Assembly: GCA_021825445.1 (NCBI GenBank)
Contig: JAKAHA010000001.1
Location: 51,471-115,470, forward strand
Direction of reading: 5' to 3'
DNA: 64,000 nt
Source: a bacterium
GTDB taxonomy: Bacteria > Patescibacteriota > Microgenomatia > UBA1406 > GWC2-37-13
Part shown: positions 15,919 through 24,711 of the stretch, in pieces
Layout of the letters: every line of letters begins with the position of its first letter
Position numbering within the stretch: position 1 is the stretch's first letter
Notes under the pieces: model-generated
Told to the model about the DNA's origin: nothing
What the model saw: the letters and a program-made list of their open reading frames with translations, nothing else
Database searches by the model: none
Program-made: the position numbers and the translations under genes

Positions 15919-16911
15919 CTAGTCTAATATTAAATCTAACTTATTATCTTTAATGGCATTTTTAATTTCACGTGCTATCCTTCGACCGGTGCTCATCGGT
16001 TCATCGAAAAGCAAATCGGAGTAAGGCGAACCTTCAATAAAAAGATTCGTTCCGGCGACGATTCTTGCCGAGATCTCGATCACATAAAATTTTTGATCAG
16101 GAGTGATTATTGTTTCTAAGCAAAATGGTCCAAATAATCCTTGATGACTAATCAGTTCCTGAGATTTTTTGACGACTTTTTCACCCATTGCATAAGCTTC
16201 GGGCAACATTGATTCACGAAGAACTAACGGGCTATTGCCGACAACGACGTAGCTTGGATCAACTCTAAATGGGAGTCTTCCTAACGCATCAACATTGGTT
16301 TCATAACGTCTATCCATACTTAAGATCTCCAAAGTTTTTGTCAGTGGAGAATAGAAGTAGTGTATATATAGTGAAACTCCAACGACATATTGTTGGATGA
16401 CATATTTCTGGTTTTTAAAAAGTTTTATTTTATTTGTCAGATCTTGTTTGTCGTTTACAAGGTAATAACCTTTTCCACCGGCAGCTCCAAACGATTTTAT
16501 AATTACCGGAAATTCAACGTCTTCAATATTTTTGAACTCTTTTGGAGTATTTATTCCCGATTCCTTTAACCATTCTCCCTGTTTAATTCGGTCAAATTCA
16601 AAATCAAGAACTTTTTTATTTCCAAAATAGGGGAGGGTCATTTTTTTATTGCCCTCCATTCCGAGGTAAGCGACAAAAGACCCGTGAGGTATGACAATGA
16701 TCTTTTTATTTTTTAATTTTTCTTCAATTTCCGGAAATTCAGAAAAAGAGTTAACTCCGATTATTTCATCAATGAAAGAATATCGTTTATAAAATGAAAT
16801 TTGTTTATTAAGAGCGATCACCAAAGTTTTGAAACCCTCGTCATGAGCACCTTTTAAAATTTGAAGGGCCGAATGGCTGCCAAGAGTGCAGATAGTATAT
16901 TGATCATTCAT
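15919..16911 (-). CDS. purP: Formate-dependent AICAR formyltransferase (FAICAR synthetase) PurP
   Basis: PurP makes FAICAR from AICAR, formate and ATP, the folate-independent alternative to the PurH transformylase step. It is chiefly an archaeal family. The sequence runs TICTLGSHSALQILKGA, VIPHGSFVAYLG, LPYFGNKKVL, the Gly-rich loop FGAAGGKGYYLV (about residue 143), IQQYVVGVSLYIHYFYSP, MDRRYETNVDALGRLP and VIEISARIVAGTN. All expected ATP-binding and metal residues are visible, so it is probably the active paralogue. 330 aa, close to archaeal PurP. It lies between purQ and the degenerate paralogue. Confidence 0.92.
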   Translation of the reverse strand: MNDQYTICTLGSHSALQILKGAHDEGFKTLVIALNKQISFYKRYSFIDEIIGVNSFSEFPEIEEKLKNKKIIVIPHGSFVAYLGMEGNKKMTLPYFGNKKVLDFEFDRIKQGEWLKESGINTPKEFKNIEDVEFPVIIKSFGAAGGKGYYLVNDKQDLTNKIKLFKNQKYVIQQYVVGVSLYIHYFYSPLTKTLEILSMDRRYETNVDALGRLPFRVDPSYVVVGNSPLVLRESMLPEAYAMGEKVVKKSQELISHQGLFGPFCLETIITPDQKFYVIEISARIVAGTNLFIEGSPYSDLLFDEPMSTGRRIAREIKNAIKDNKLDLILD

Positions 16912-16971
16912 AGTTGCTTAAAATATACCCTACGTAATTATAAATTACTTCGAGTATAACCATTCGTACGC

Positions 16972-17847
16972 TCATTTTAAAGTATATTTTTTTAGAAATG
17001 AGCTACGTTTGGTATAGTCTACCCCATTTTTGAAAATTTGTAACCCCGGTCCGAATTCCGGAAATTTTTCCTCGCCTCGCCGAATCCCGTTCCTGGGAGA
17101 GAAGGCGGGTCTTTTCCTTAATATTTTTTCCTTTAAATATGGCCAGTTAGGGAGTTGGGTAAAAAACATCGCTCGCTCAGGGTGTGGCATAAGTCCGAGT
17201 ATCCTTCCTGTTTCGTCGTTTACCCCGGCAATATCATCTATTGATCCGTTTGGACTTGCTGGAAGATTTAAGTATTCACACATCTCACCCTTATAATACC
17301 GGAAGGCGATCAAATTTTTTTCTTTCATAACTTTCAGAGTTTTTTTATTGGCATATAGTTTTCCTTCACCGTTTGAGACGGGAATAGTTAATGATTTAAT
17401 ATCTTTTAACCAAGGAGAAATTTTATTTTCAGTTTTCAGGTCAACAAATCGTACAGTATATCGGGGAATTTCATTTGGCATCAACCCGAGTTCCCGTTCA
17501 CCGTACTTCAAATTTAAGGCAGGCAATAAACCGAGGTTCACCAATACTTGAAATCCATTACAGATACCGATGATAAGTTTTCCGTCATTGATAAATTGAA
17601 TGATATCTTTCCACAAATGATTTTTAAGCCTATTGGCATAACCGTTTCCGGCTCCAGTATCGTCGCCGTAAGCAAATCCTCCGGGGATGGCAAATATTTG
17701 ATAGTCACTTAATTTCTTTTTTTTGGAAATAAGGTCGTTTATATGAACTATCTCAGCATCACCGCCGGCAATATCAAAAGCAAATTTTGTTTCCACTTCA
17801 GAATTCAATCCGTATCCTGAAAAAATTAGTATTTTTGGTTTTTTCAT
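16972..17847 (-). CDS. purQ: FGAM synthase glutaminase subunit
   Basis: Class I glutamine amidotransferase subunit supplying ammonia to PurL. The nucleophile is in GICNGFQVL (about residue 96), and the catalytic His-x-Glu in LMPHPERAMF near residue 229. The protein is 291 aa, against roughly 220-275 for the family. Between NWPYLKEKI and GPGLQIFKNG sits an extra ~22-residue Arg/Pro-rich stretch (RKRPAFSPRNGIRRGEEKFPEF). Its DNA (about 17045-17112) is GC-rich unlike the rest of the gene, which suggests an in-frame repeat insertion. It precedes purP2 and follows purL. Confidence 0.94.
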   Translation of the reverse strand: MKKPKILIFSGYGLNSEVETKFAFDIAGGDAEIVHINDLISKKKKLSDYQIFAIPGGFAYGDDTGAGNGYANRLKNHLWKDIIQFINDGKLIIGICNGFQVLVNLGLLPALNLKYGERELGLMPNEIPRYTVRFVDLKTENKISPWLKDIKSLTIPVSNGEGKLYANKKTLKVMKEKNLIAFRYYKGEMCEYLNLPASPNGSIDDIAGVNDETGRILGLMPHPERAMFFTQLPNWPYLKEKILRKRPAFSPRNGIRRGEEKFPEFGPGLQIFKNGVDYTKRSSFLKKYTLK

Positions 17848-17980
17848 ATTTATTAAATATTAATACTATAATCGGTAAACAAAAATTTATTCGAACAAAA
17901 CTCGACTATTTTGAAAGTGATTTCGTCTCAAACAGGTTGTTCTCATAAATTTTCATTACCGAGTCTTTATCGTTTTAGGA
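17848..17980. other. purL-purQ intergenic spacer
   Basis: 133 bp without an ORF. It is unusually long for this operon. On the minus strand it could hold a promoter for the purQ-distal half, but I see no convincing -35/-10 pair or terminator. Confidence 0.3.
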
Positions 17981-20929
17981 TTAATAATCCTTAAAAGTTG
18001 ATTTATAGGCTTTTTCTAGTTCATCAACTTTCAAATTAATAATCTTTTTATTTTCCAAACCAATAATTTCAAATGCAGGGGTTTCTGTAACTTTTCCGAT
18101 GAGACCAAAGCCAACATTTTTAAAGTTCTTTTCAAACTTATCTTTATTTTTTGGGTCAATGCTAACAATGATTCTTCCTTGTGATTCCGAATATAAAATA
18201 TAATCGTCACGAGAAACATTTCCCGGGATATTTTTTAAATCAATTTGAATTCCAAGTTTTCCGCCGATTGCAGTTTTTGCTAAGGCAACTGCGATCCCAC
18301 CTCGACCAACGCTAATGCTTGACGCAATCATATTTTTTTGGATCGCTTTAAAAAACAGATCATAAAGTTTTTTATTTTTTTTAGCATCAACTTTTGGAAC
18401 ATTATTTCCGATTGAATTGTGCATGGCATAATATTCCGAACCTCCTAATTCACTTTTTGTTTCTCCAAGTATATATATCAGATCACCTGACTTTTTTAAA
18501 TCAAGAGAAACGACCTTATTTATGTCATTTATTACACCGATTGAAGATATAAGTAATGTTGGAGGAATAGAAATGTTAATAGGTTTTCCCTTTTCATCAT
18601 AACCATTGAAATCATTGAACATACTGTCTTTTCCAGAGATAAAAGGGGTTCCATAAGAAACCGCATAATCATAACAAGCTTGAGCAGACCTTTTCAAAGA
18701 TCCAAGTCTTTCAGAGTCATTAGCTGAACACCAGCAAAAATTATCCAAGATTGCGAGATATTCAGGATCAGCTCCGGCAGCCACAGCGTTTCTTATGGCA
18801 GTATCGATCGCGGACGCCGCCATATGGTAAGTATCAATATCGCTATATGACGGATAAAGACCCTGAGACATAACCAATCCTTTTTGAGAGTTAAGGCTTG
18901 GTCTGATTGCCGACGAATCGGCGTTGACCCGACCACGACCCTGGAGTGGTGGAAGGATAGAATTTGCCTGGACTACATAATCATACTGCTGACTGATAAA
19001 TGAAAAACTTGTGATGTTTAGCCTGGAAAGCATCTTTAATAATGTTGCTCCGAAATTTTTTTCTAGTGAGATATTGGGCTCATCATGTTTTTTTGGATTA
19101 TATGTTGTTGTTAAAAATTTTGTCGGTAATCCGTCATGGAGAAAGTCCATATCTATATCCATAATTATTTTACCGTTATATAAAACTAAACATTTTCCGG
19201 AATCGGTAAATTTGCCGATTATAGTTGCTTCAACTTCACGACTATCCATCAAAGATTTAAATTTTTTCCACTTTTCTTTTGGAACAGCCAAAGTCATCCG
19301 TTCCTGTGATTCTGAGATCCAAATTTCCCAAGGTTCAAGTCCGGGATATTTAAGGGGAACTTTTTCCAGATTTACGATAACCCCACCTGATTCTTTGGCC
19401 ATTTCAGAAACAGAACAAGAAAGACCGCCGGCGCCGTTATCAGTAATACTGTTATATAGAAGCATATCTCTTGCCTCCTTCACAATTGCATCACTTAATT
19501 TTTTTTGAGTTATCGGATCGCCGATTTGAACAGCGGTTGAGGGACTTCCGCAGTCCATTGCCTCAGAAGAAAAAGTTGCCCCGTGGATCCCATCTTTACC
19601 GACCCGCCCTCCAAGCATAACCACATAATCTCCCGGACAAGCTTTTTTTACATGAGAAGGTTTGCCTTTAATTTTTTTTGGGATCAGACCGATCGTTCCG
19701 ACAAAAACTAAAGGCTTACCTCTAAATCTTTCATCAAAATTAAGAAAACCTTGAGGAGTCGGGATCCCGGATTGATTTCCTCCGGCGTTCACTCCATCTA
19801 TCACTCCGTTCATAATTCGATATGACGAAAGCATCGGCTGAGTTAAATTCGCTCCTTTGTATAATTTTTTTTCAATTCGTGGGTCAGACAAACAAAATCC
19901 AAAATAATTAGCGATCGGTTTAGCCCCCAATCCAAATCCCAAAGTATCCCGGTTAACGCCGACTATTCCCGTGACCGCTCCTCCAAATGGGTCAAGGGCC
20001 GATGGGCTATTGTGAGTCTCAACTTTGTGGGTGATCAAATATTTTTTGTCAAAAACAATTGCACCGGAATTATCGTTAAATACGGAAACGCAAAAATCAT
20101 TGGATTTCTTTTTTCTAATTTCTTTCGTTGCCCTTTTTATATAATGCTTAAATAACCCATCCTTTACTTCATCAATTGAGTTGGCAAAGATCGTATGTTT
20201 GCAGTGTTCAGACCAAGTTTGGGCCAAAGACTCAATCTCGATATCATTTGGGCTCCTGTTTTTGCTCTTAAAATAATTCCTAATTGTTTTTAGGTAATCA
20301 ATATCCAATGCCAAAGGACCTCGCCTTGATCCATCTGTATTTTTAATACCTGATTTACCGATTTTGACCAATTCATCGTCAGAGACTTTCAGATCAACCT
20401 TTGACACAGTTGGTTTTTTGATCAACTTAACTCTTGGAACAATGAAATCCATGCCGTGATCTTTAATATATTGCTTATAGCTTTTTATGTGAACCCGTTG
20501 AATAAGCGGGTTATATAGACCGTCGGCAATTTGTTGTATCTCAACAATATTTAAGTTCCCAGAAATTAAAGTTATCTGCGAACTGTAAACATCTTCACTT
20601 CCGATAAATTTTACTTTAAGAAGATCTTCAACGATCTGTTTAACAGTGTGTGAAATATTATCAGTAACCCCCGGTAGAAAACCGATCTCAATTGCCCAGT
20701 CAAAAACATTTATTTTATATGGCTGATTTTTCTCATTATTTCTAATGAAAAATTTTTGAGTAATGGGATTTATAACTGCAGATCCAATTTTATTAAGGTC
20801 GGTTGAAAATAATTTTTTGTCAATAGTATAAACATCAATAAGTGTTACAGATTTTATTTTTTTAATTTTTTTACGTAGTTCCGCCCTTGAGTCAAAGACG
20901 TTGGTGAGAATTTCAATTCGACTAATCAT
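17981..20929 (-). CDS. purL: FGAM synthase, PurS-PurL fusion
   Basis: Large ATP-dependent subunit converting FGAR to FGAM, working with PurQ. The first ~160 residues are PurS-like (VKQIVEDLL, then ADGLYNPLIQRVHI), fused to PurL. The PurL part shows LAQTWSEHCKH, HKVETHNSPSALDPFGGA, GRVGKDGIHGATFSS, SITDNGAGGLS, the second-domain YHMAASAIDTAIRNAVAAGAD and ISGKDSM. The track begins at a TTG four codons upstream. I prefer the ATG at 20929, which has a GGAAG Shine-Dalgarno 5 nt away and overlaps purD by only 8 nt. It is about 982 aa, the size of the fused clade. Confidence 0.95.
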   Translation of the reverse strand: MISRIEILTNVFDSRAELRKKIKKIKSVTLIDVYTIDKKLFSTDLNKIGSAVINPITQKFFIRNNEKNQPYKINVFDWAIEIGFLPGVTDNISHTVKQIVEDLLKVKFIGSEDVYSSQITLISGNLNIVEIQQIADGLYNPLIQRVHIKSYKQYIKDHGMDFIVPRVKLIKKPTVSKVDLKVSDDELVKIGKSGIKNTDGSRRGPLALDIDYLKTIRNYFKSKNRSPNDIEIESLAQTWSEHCKHTIFANSIDEVKDGLFKHYIKRATKEIRKKKSNDFCVSVFNDNSGAIVFDKKYLITHKVETHNSPSALDPFGGAVTGIVGVNRDTLGFGLGAKPIANYFGFCLSDPRIEKKLYKGANLTQPMLSSYRIMNGVIDGVNAGGNQSGIPTPQGFLNFDERFRGKPLVFVGTIGLIPKKIKGKPSHVKKACPGDYVVMLGGRVGKDGIHGATFSSEAMDCGSPSTAVQIGDPITQKKLSDAIVKEARDMLLYNSITDNGAGGLSCSVSEMAKESGGVIVNLEKVPLKYPGLEPWEIWISESQERMTLAVPKEKWKKFKSLMDSREVEATIIGKFTDSGKCLVLYNGKIIMDIDMDFLHDGLPTKFLTTTYNPKKHDEPNISLEKNFGATLLKMLSRLNITSFSFISQQYDYVVQANSILPPLQGRGRVNADSSAIRPSLNSQKGLVMSQGLYPSYSDIDTYHMAASAIDTAIRNAVAAGADPEYLAILDNFCWCSANDSERLGSLKRSAQACYDYAVSYGTPFISGKDSMFNDFNGYDEKGKPINISIPPTLLISSIGVINDINKVVSLDLKKSGDLIYILGETKSELGGSEYYAMHNSIGNNVPKVDAKKNKKLYDLFFKAIQKNMIASSISVGRGGIAVALAKTAIGGKLGIQIDLKNIPGNVSRDDYILYSESQGRIIVSIDPKNKDKFEKNFKNVGFGLIGKVTETPAFEIIGLENKKIINLKVDELEKAYKSTFKDY

Positions 20930-22211
20930 AGTTACTTCCAAATATTAATCCATTTTTACCGATATCGTGACGATATTGCATTCCTTTAAAATAAATGTTC
21001 TTTTTTCCGATAAATTGATAGGCTTTTTTAATTGTTTCATCAAGTGTTACACCATGGGCGACAACCAATAAGACTCGTCCACCGTAAGACACAATTTTTT
21101 TATCAACTTTTTTTGTACCAGCATGAAAAATTTGAACATCTTTATCGTCAATTTTATCCAACCCATGAATTTGATCTCCTTTTTTATATTTTTCAGGATA
21201 GCCGGAGGAGGCAAGAACGATACCAACAGAAAAACCCTTTTTAAATACTAATTTTTTATTTTTTAATTTATTTTTTTGTTGAGCAAGAATAATTTCAACC
21301 AGATCTGACTCAAGACTCATCATCAAGGCTTCGGTTTCTGGGTCCCCAAAACGACAGTTGTATTCTAAGACCTTTGGTCCATCTTTAGTCAAAATTAAAC
21401 CAGGGTAGAGGACACCTTGATAAAGACAACCTTCTTTAGCCATGGCACGGATTGTTGGAGCGACGATCTCTTTTTCAATTTGTTTTAGAAGTTTTTTGTC
21501 AACAAAAGGAACAGGAGTATAAGCGCCCATGCCGCCGGTATTTGGACCTTGATTGTTATCAATAAGCCTTTTGTGGTCTTGTGAAGGTAGTAAAGATAGA
21601 AAATTTTTCCCATCGGTTATTACCATAAAAGAAACTTCTTGACCATATAAACATTCTTCAATGATAATTTTTTTTGCTGATTCACCAAAGGTTTTATCAA
21701 TCATTAATTCTTCCAAAAATTTTTCTGCCTCTTTTTTATTTTTGCAAACAGCGACACCTTTACCCATACATAGACCATCTGCTTTTATAACCAAAGGGTA
21801 CTTGGTTTTTTGAAGATAATCTTTGGCCGCTGAGAAATTATGAAAAATATCATATTGGGCGGTTGGAATTTTGTATTTTTTCATCAGTTGTTTGGAGAAA
21901 GTTTTTGATCCCTCAATTTGACTAGCTTTTTTTGATGGTCCAAAAATTTTCATTTTTTCTTTTTTGAAAATATCAACAATCCCTAAAACTAGTGGAGTTT
22001 CTGGACCAACGACCGTAAGATCAATCTTTTTGTTTTTGGCAAAATTCACTAATTTTTTGATGTCAGTTACTTCAATTGGAACATTTTCTCCAATTTCTTT
22101 TGTCCCGGGATTTCCTGGGGCGAAATAAATTTTGGAAACAAGTGGTGATTGTTTTATCTTCCAACCCAATGCATGTTCGCGTCCTCCGGAACCGATTATT
22201 AAAATTTTCAT
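20922..22211 (-). CDS. purD: Glycinamide ribonucleotide synthetase
   Basis: ATP-grasp ligase joining glycine to phosphoribosylamine. The start MKILIIGSGGREHALGWKI is the canonical PurD N-terminus. The ORF-track start 13 codons earlier reads through a palindromic repeat and is rejected. PGNPGTKEIGENV, GPETPLVLGIVD, KADGLCMGKGVAV (ATP-binding, near residue 140), GPNTGGMGAYTPVP and LEYNCRFGDPETE are all present. 429 aa, normal size. Confidence 0.97.
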   Translation of the reverse strand: MKILIIGSGGREHALGWKIKQSPLVSKIYFAPGNPGTKEIGENVPIEVTDIKKLVNFAKNKKIDLTVVGPETPLVLGIVDIFKKEKMKIFGPSKKASQIEGSKTFSKQLMKKYKIPTAQYDIFHNFSAAKDYLQKTKYPLVIKADGLCMGKGVAVCKNKKEAEKFLEELMIDKTFGESAKKIIIEECLYGQEVSFMVITDGKNFLSLLPSQDHKRLIDNNQGPNTGGMGAYTPVPFVDKKLLKQIEKEIVAPTIRAMAKEGCLYQGVLYPGLILTKDGPKVLEYNCRFGDPETEALMMSLESDLVEIILAQQKNKLKNKKLVFKKGFSVGIVLASSGYPEKYKKGDQIHGLDKIDDKDVQIFHAGTKKVDKKIVSYGGRVLLVVAHGVTLDETIKKAYQFIGKKNIYFKGMQYRHDIGKNGLIFGSNYD

Positions 22212-22223
22212 AATTTTGTTTCT

Positions 22224-22282
22224 GTCATCCCCTTGAAAAAGGGGATCCATGATTTCTGGATTCCTGCTTTCGCGGGAATGAC
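22224..22282. repeat. GTCATCCCC...GGGAATGAC inverted-repeat element
   Basis: 59-bp copy with hairpins CCCCTtgaaaAAGGGG and the degenerate TTCCTGCtttCGCGGGAA, in the purN-purD gap. It lies inside the operon transcript, so its hairpins would be in the mRNA. Confidence 0.8.
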
Positions 22283-22285
22283 AAT

Positions 22286-22888
22286 TTATTCGTTACACAA
22301 TTTCATCAAAGCTTCAACATAAATTTTATTTTCTTTTTTCTTTAATCTTGCATATAAATTTTCAACCGTATCACCTGGTAATATTTTTTCAAAACAACGA
22401 TTTAATACTTTTCCAAAATCAAATTCTTTTGATAAAAAATGAACAGTTGATCCGGCATAAGTTGCTTTTTTATCTAAGAAGTTTTGAATGGCAATATCTG
22501 TCAACTTTCCTCGATTCCAAAGTCCGGGAGTTCCGTCTGGATTTTTAACAACCCCGTCCATTATATCTGGAATAAGTCCCGGATGAAGATTAAGAACTTT
22601 ATTTTCAAAAGTCATTATCAAAGATTGAGGGATGATTAATTTCCAACCGGCTAAAATAGCAAAATCAATTTCATTATCTTTTAATATTTTTTCTAAATTA
22701 TCTTTTTTACCAACGACTTCTATTTTTAAATTATTTTTTTTAGCTCGTTCAAGTCCCAAAGCAAAAGGTGAACTACTAATAACTATAGAAATTTCTGCAT
22801 TTAATTTTTTGTTTTTGATTGCGTCGATGATCGCCTGAAGATTGGTACCTGTACCTGTATCGGAAATTAAAACCGCAAGTTTTTTCAT
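22286..22888 (-). CDS. purN: Phosphoribosylglycinamide formyltransferase
   Basis: Folate-dependent formylation of GAR to FGAR. VLISDTGTGTNLQAIIDAI (PRPP-type loop) opens the protein. ILAGWKLI, the catalytic-site LNLHPGLIPD (Asn and His) near residue 105, and AGSTVHFLSKEFDFGKVL (catalytic Asp) near residue 141 are present. A ~15-residue insertion (GVVKNPDGTPGLWNRG) follows the HPGLIP loop compared with E. coli PurN. 200 aa. Use of folate here and formate at the PurP step is a mixed strategy. Confidence 0.93.
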   Translation of the reverse strand: MKKLAVLISDTGTGTNLQAIIDAIKNKKLNAEISIVISSSPFALGLERAKKNNLKIEVVGKKDNLEKILKDNEIDFAILAGWKLIIPQSLIMTFENKVLNLHPGLIPDIMDGVVKNPDGTPGLWNRGKLTDIAIQNFLDKKATYAGSTVHFLSKEFDFGKVLNRCFEKILPGDTVENLYARLKKKENKIYVEALMKLCNE

Positions 22889-22922
22889 AATGATAAATAA
22901 GATGCCAATCTACAAATATATG

Positions 22923-24431
22923 CTAATCTACAAATTTGGATATTCGTTGATTAGGATTCATTCGTAGATTAGTATCTTCCGACTCAAAAACATCTTTTCT
23001 AAAACCGCCTGCAACTGGCATCGGATATTTTCCATCAAAACATGAAGTACACAACTCATCTGATTTGACGCGAGACGCTTTTTTTAAACCGTTTAAACTT
23101 AAATATGCAAGTGAATCTGCCCCAATAAATTTTTCAATTTCTTTCACAGTCATTTTCGATGCAATTAACTTTTTTTTATCAGGAGTATCGATACCAAAAT
23201 AACAAGGATCGGTGACCGGAGGAGAGCAAACTCGAATATGAACTTTTTTTGCGCCACAATTTTTTAACATTTTTACAATTTTTTTCATTGTTGTTCCGCG
23301 GACGATTGAATCATCAACGATGATAATTCTTTTTCCTTTTACAATTTCTTTTAAAGGATTAAATTTTATTCGAACTCCCATATCTCTAATATGTTGCTCT
23401 GGTTGGATAAAAGTCCTTCCAATATAACGGTTTTTGATTAAAACTTCTCCGTAAGGAATTCCTGAGGCTTTTGAATAACCAATAGCGGCTGAAGTTCCCG
23501 AATCAGGAACAGCTACAACCATATCGGCTCCAACTGGTGATTCATGAGCTAATATTTCTCCTGATCTTTGCCTTACCTGGTGGACTAATTGTTTATTAAA
23601 AATACTATCAGGACGGGCTAAATATACATACTCAAAAAGACAGAAACTTTTTTTTATTGAACGAACTTTACCTAAACTATGAATCCCTTTTTCATCAATT
23701 ACAATTATTTCTCCAGGAGCGACTTCTCTAATAAATTTTGCTCCAACCGTATCAAGAGCACAGGTTTCTGAGCATGTAATATATGATCCATTTAACTCTC
23801 CAAGTACCAAAGGTCGAAAACCATAACTATCTCTGAAAGCAATTAATTTATTTTTTGTTAAAGCGATTATGCTAAAAGCTCCCTGAAATTGTGAAAAAGA
23901 TGTAAAAACTTTTTCTTCCCAACTTTTACCTTTAGAATTTTTTATTATCCAACCCATAATTTCGGTATCTGAGGTTGAAGACAATTTGTCTTGGGAAGGC
24001 AATGTTTTTGCTAAATCCATCGCATTGATTATATTTCCATTATGAGCAAGAGCAAAAACATCATCTTTTAAATTTAAAACCACTGGTTGAACGTTGCAAA
24101 GTTTATTTCCACCGGTTGTTGAATAACGAGTATGACCAATTGAGGCAAAACCTTTAAGTGAGTTTATTTTTTCCTCATCAAAAACCGAAGAAACCAATCC
24201 CAGACCCTTAACGCTTTTCAATTTTTTCCCATCAGTGACCGTAATCCCTGCCCCCTCCTGTCCACGATGTTGGAGACTATATAAACCAAAAAAACTGATT
24301 CTGGCCACATCAACTTCTTTTCCATAAATTCCAAAAATTCCACATTTATCTCTTAGAGGATTGCCTGAAGGCTTTAAAAAAACCCGCTCTGGGCGGGTGC
24401 TTTTTTTAGCTGAGAAACTATTTTTCCTCAT
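22923..24431 (-). CDS. purF: Amidophosphoribosyltransferase
   Basis: First committed step: PRPP plus glutamine to phosphoribosylamine. The Ntn catalytic Cys is in DKCGIFGIYG. GLYSLQHRGQEGAG, the PRTase loop VPDSGTSAAIGYSKASG, IVDDSIVRGTT and C-terminal Cys-containing VKSDELCTSCFDG (possible Fe-S ligand) are present. No in-frame start codon exists between the terminator-like hairpin at 24376-24407 and the Cys, so the start must be Met at 24431 (or 24455). The propeptide of about 29 residues therefore contains the hairpin. First gene of the purine operon. An upstream TTGACA (minus strand, 24639-24644) is a candidate -35. Confidence 0.93.
   Translation of the reverse strand: MRKNSFSAKKSTRPERVFLKPSGNPLRDKCGIFGIYGKEVDVARISFFGLYSLQHRGQEGAGITVTDGKKLKSVKGLGLVSSVFDEEKINSLKGFASIGHTRYSTTGGNKLCNVQPVVLNLKDDVFALAHNGNIINAMDLAKTLPSQDKLSSTSDTEIMGWIIKNSKGKSWEEKVFTSFSQFQGAFSIIALTKNKLIAFRDSYGFRPLVLGELNGSYITCSETCALDTVGAKFIREVAPGEIIVIDEKGIHSLGKVRSIKKSFCLFEYVYLARPDSIFNKQLVHQVRQRSGEILAHESPVGADMVVAVPDSGTSAAIGYSKASGIPYGEVLIKNRYIGRTFIQPEQHIRDMGVRIKFNPLKEIVKGKRIIIVDDSIVRGTTMKKIVKMLKNCGAKKVHIRVCSPPVTDPCYFGIDTPDKKKLIASKMTVKEIEKFIGADSLAYLSLNGLKKASRVKSDELCTSCFDGKYPMPVAGGFRKDVFESEDTNLRMNPNQRISKFVD
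24376..24407 (-). terminator. Terminator-like hairpin inside the purF propeptide
   Basis: ACCCGC (24382-24387), 5-nt loop and GCGGGT (24393-24398) are flanked by seven A and seven T, so it is a bidirectional rho-independent terminator shape. On the minus strand it lies within the first ~20 codons of purF. Either it attenuates purF transcription or it is a terminator engulfed by an extended ORF. Confidence 0.6.
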
Positions 24432-24523
24432 TAGAAGTAAATTATATAAAATCAAAAATGGTTATGCAAGGTGGATTTATTTTTGCAAGAGTTTATTATC
24501 TTTGAAAAAATTGTGTTTTTTCT

Positions 24524-24596
24524 GTAGTGGAACGATTCATCGTTCAATAATTATTCATTAAATTGTTTATTTTGGTGTGATAAATCACACCACTAC
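24524..24596. repeat. GTAGTGG/CCACTAC palindromic element, full copy
   Basis: 73-bp element with outer arms GTAGTGG / CCACTAC and two internal palindromes, GAACGATtcATCGTTC and GGTGTGATaaATCACACC. It lies in the purF 5' region between the candidate promoter and the coding start. Confidence 0.85.
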
Positions 24597-24677
24597 TATA
24601 AAAACACGTTGAGTTTGAAATTAATAAATAGCAATTTTTGTCAAGGAGAGTGAATTCTTACAATAATTATATTTTTT

Positions 24678-24706
24678 TTGACATCTTCTAGTATTTGATA
24701 TATAAT
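24678..24706 (+). promoter_or_regulatory. Consensus promoter of the TPR membrane protein gene
   Basis: Perfect TTGACA (24678-24683), 17-nt spacer, perfect TATAAT (24701-24706). The ATG follows at 24712, so the mRNA must be leaderless or nearly so. This is the strongest promoter in the window by consensus. Confidence 0.85.
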
Positions 24707-24711
24707 TTTTT

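Noticed and set aside
19011-19508. 165-aa plus-strand ORF antisense to purL
   Set aside because: It lies wholly inside purL, which has clear conserved motifs. The ORF has no promoter, Shine-Dalgarno or recognisable domain.
22212-22250. N-terminal 13 residues of the purD ORF-track entry
   Set aside because: They are encoded by a GTCATCCCC repeat. PurD begins naturally with MKILIIGSGGREHALG.
24456-24711. Possible purine riboswitch upstream of purF
   Set aside because: No conserved purine-aptamer core (TATA...paired loops) can be found. The region is occupied by a palindromic repeat.
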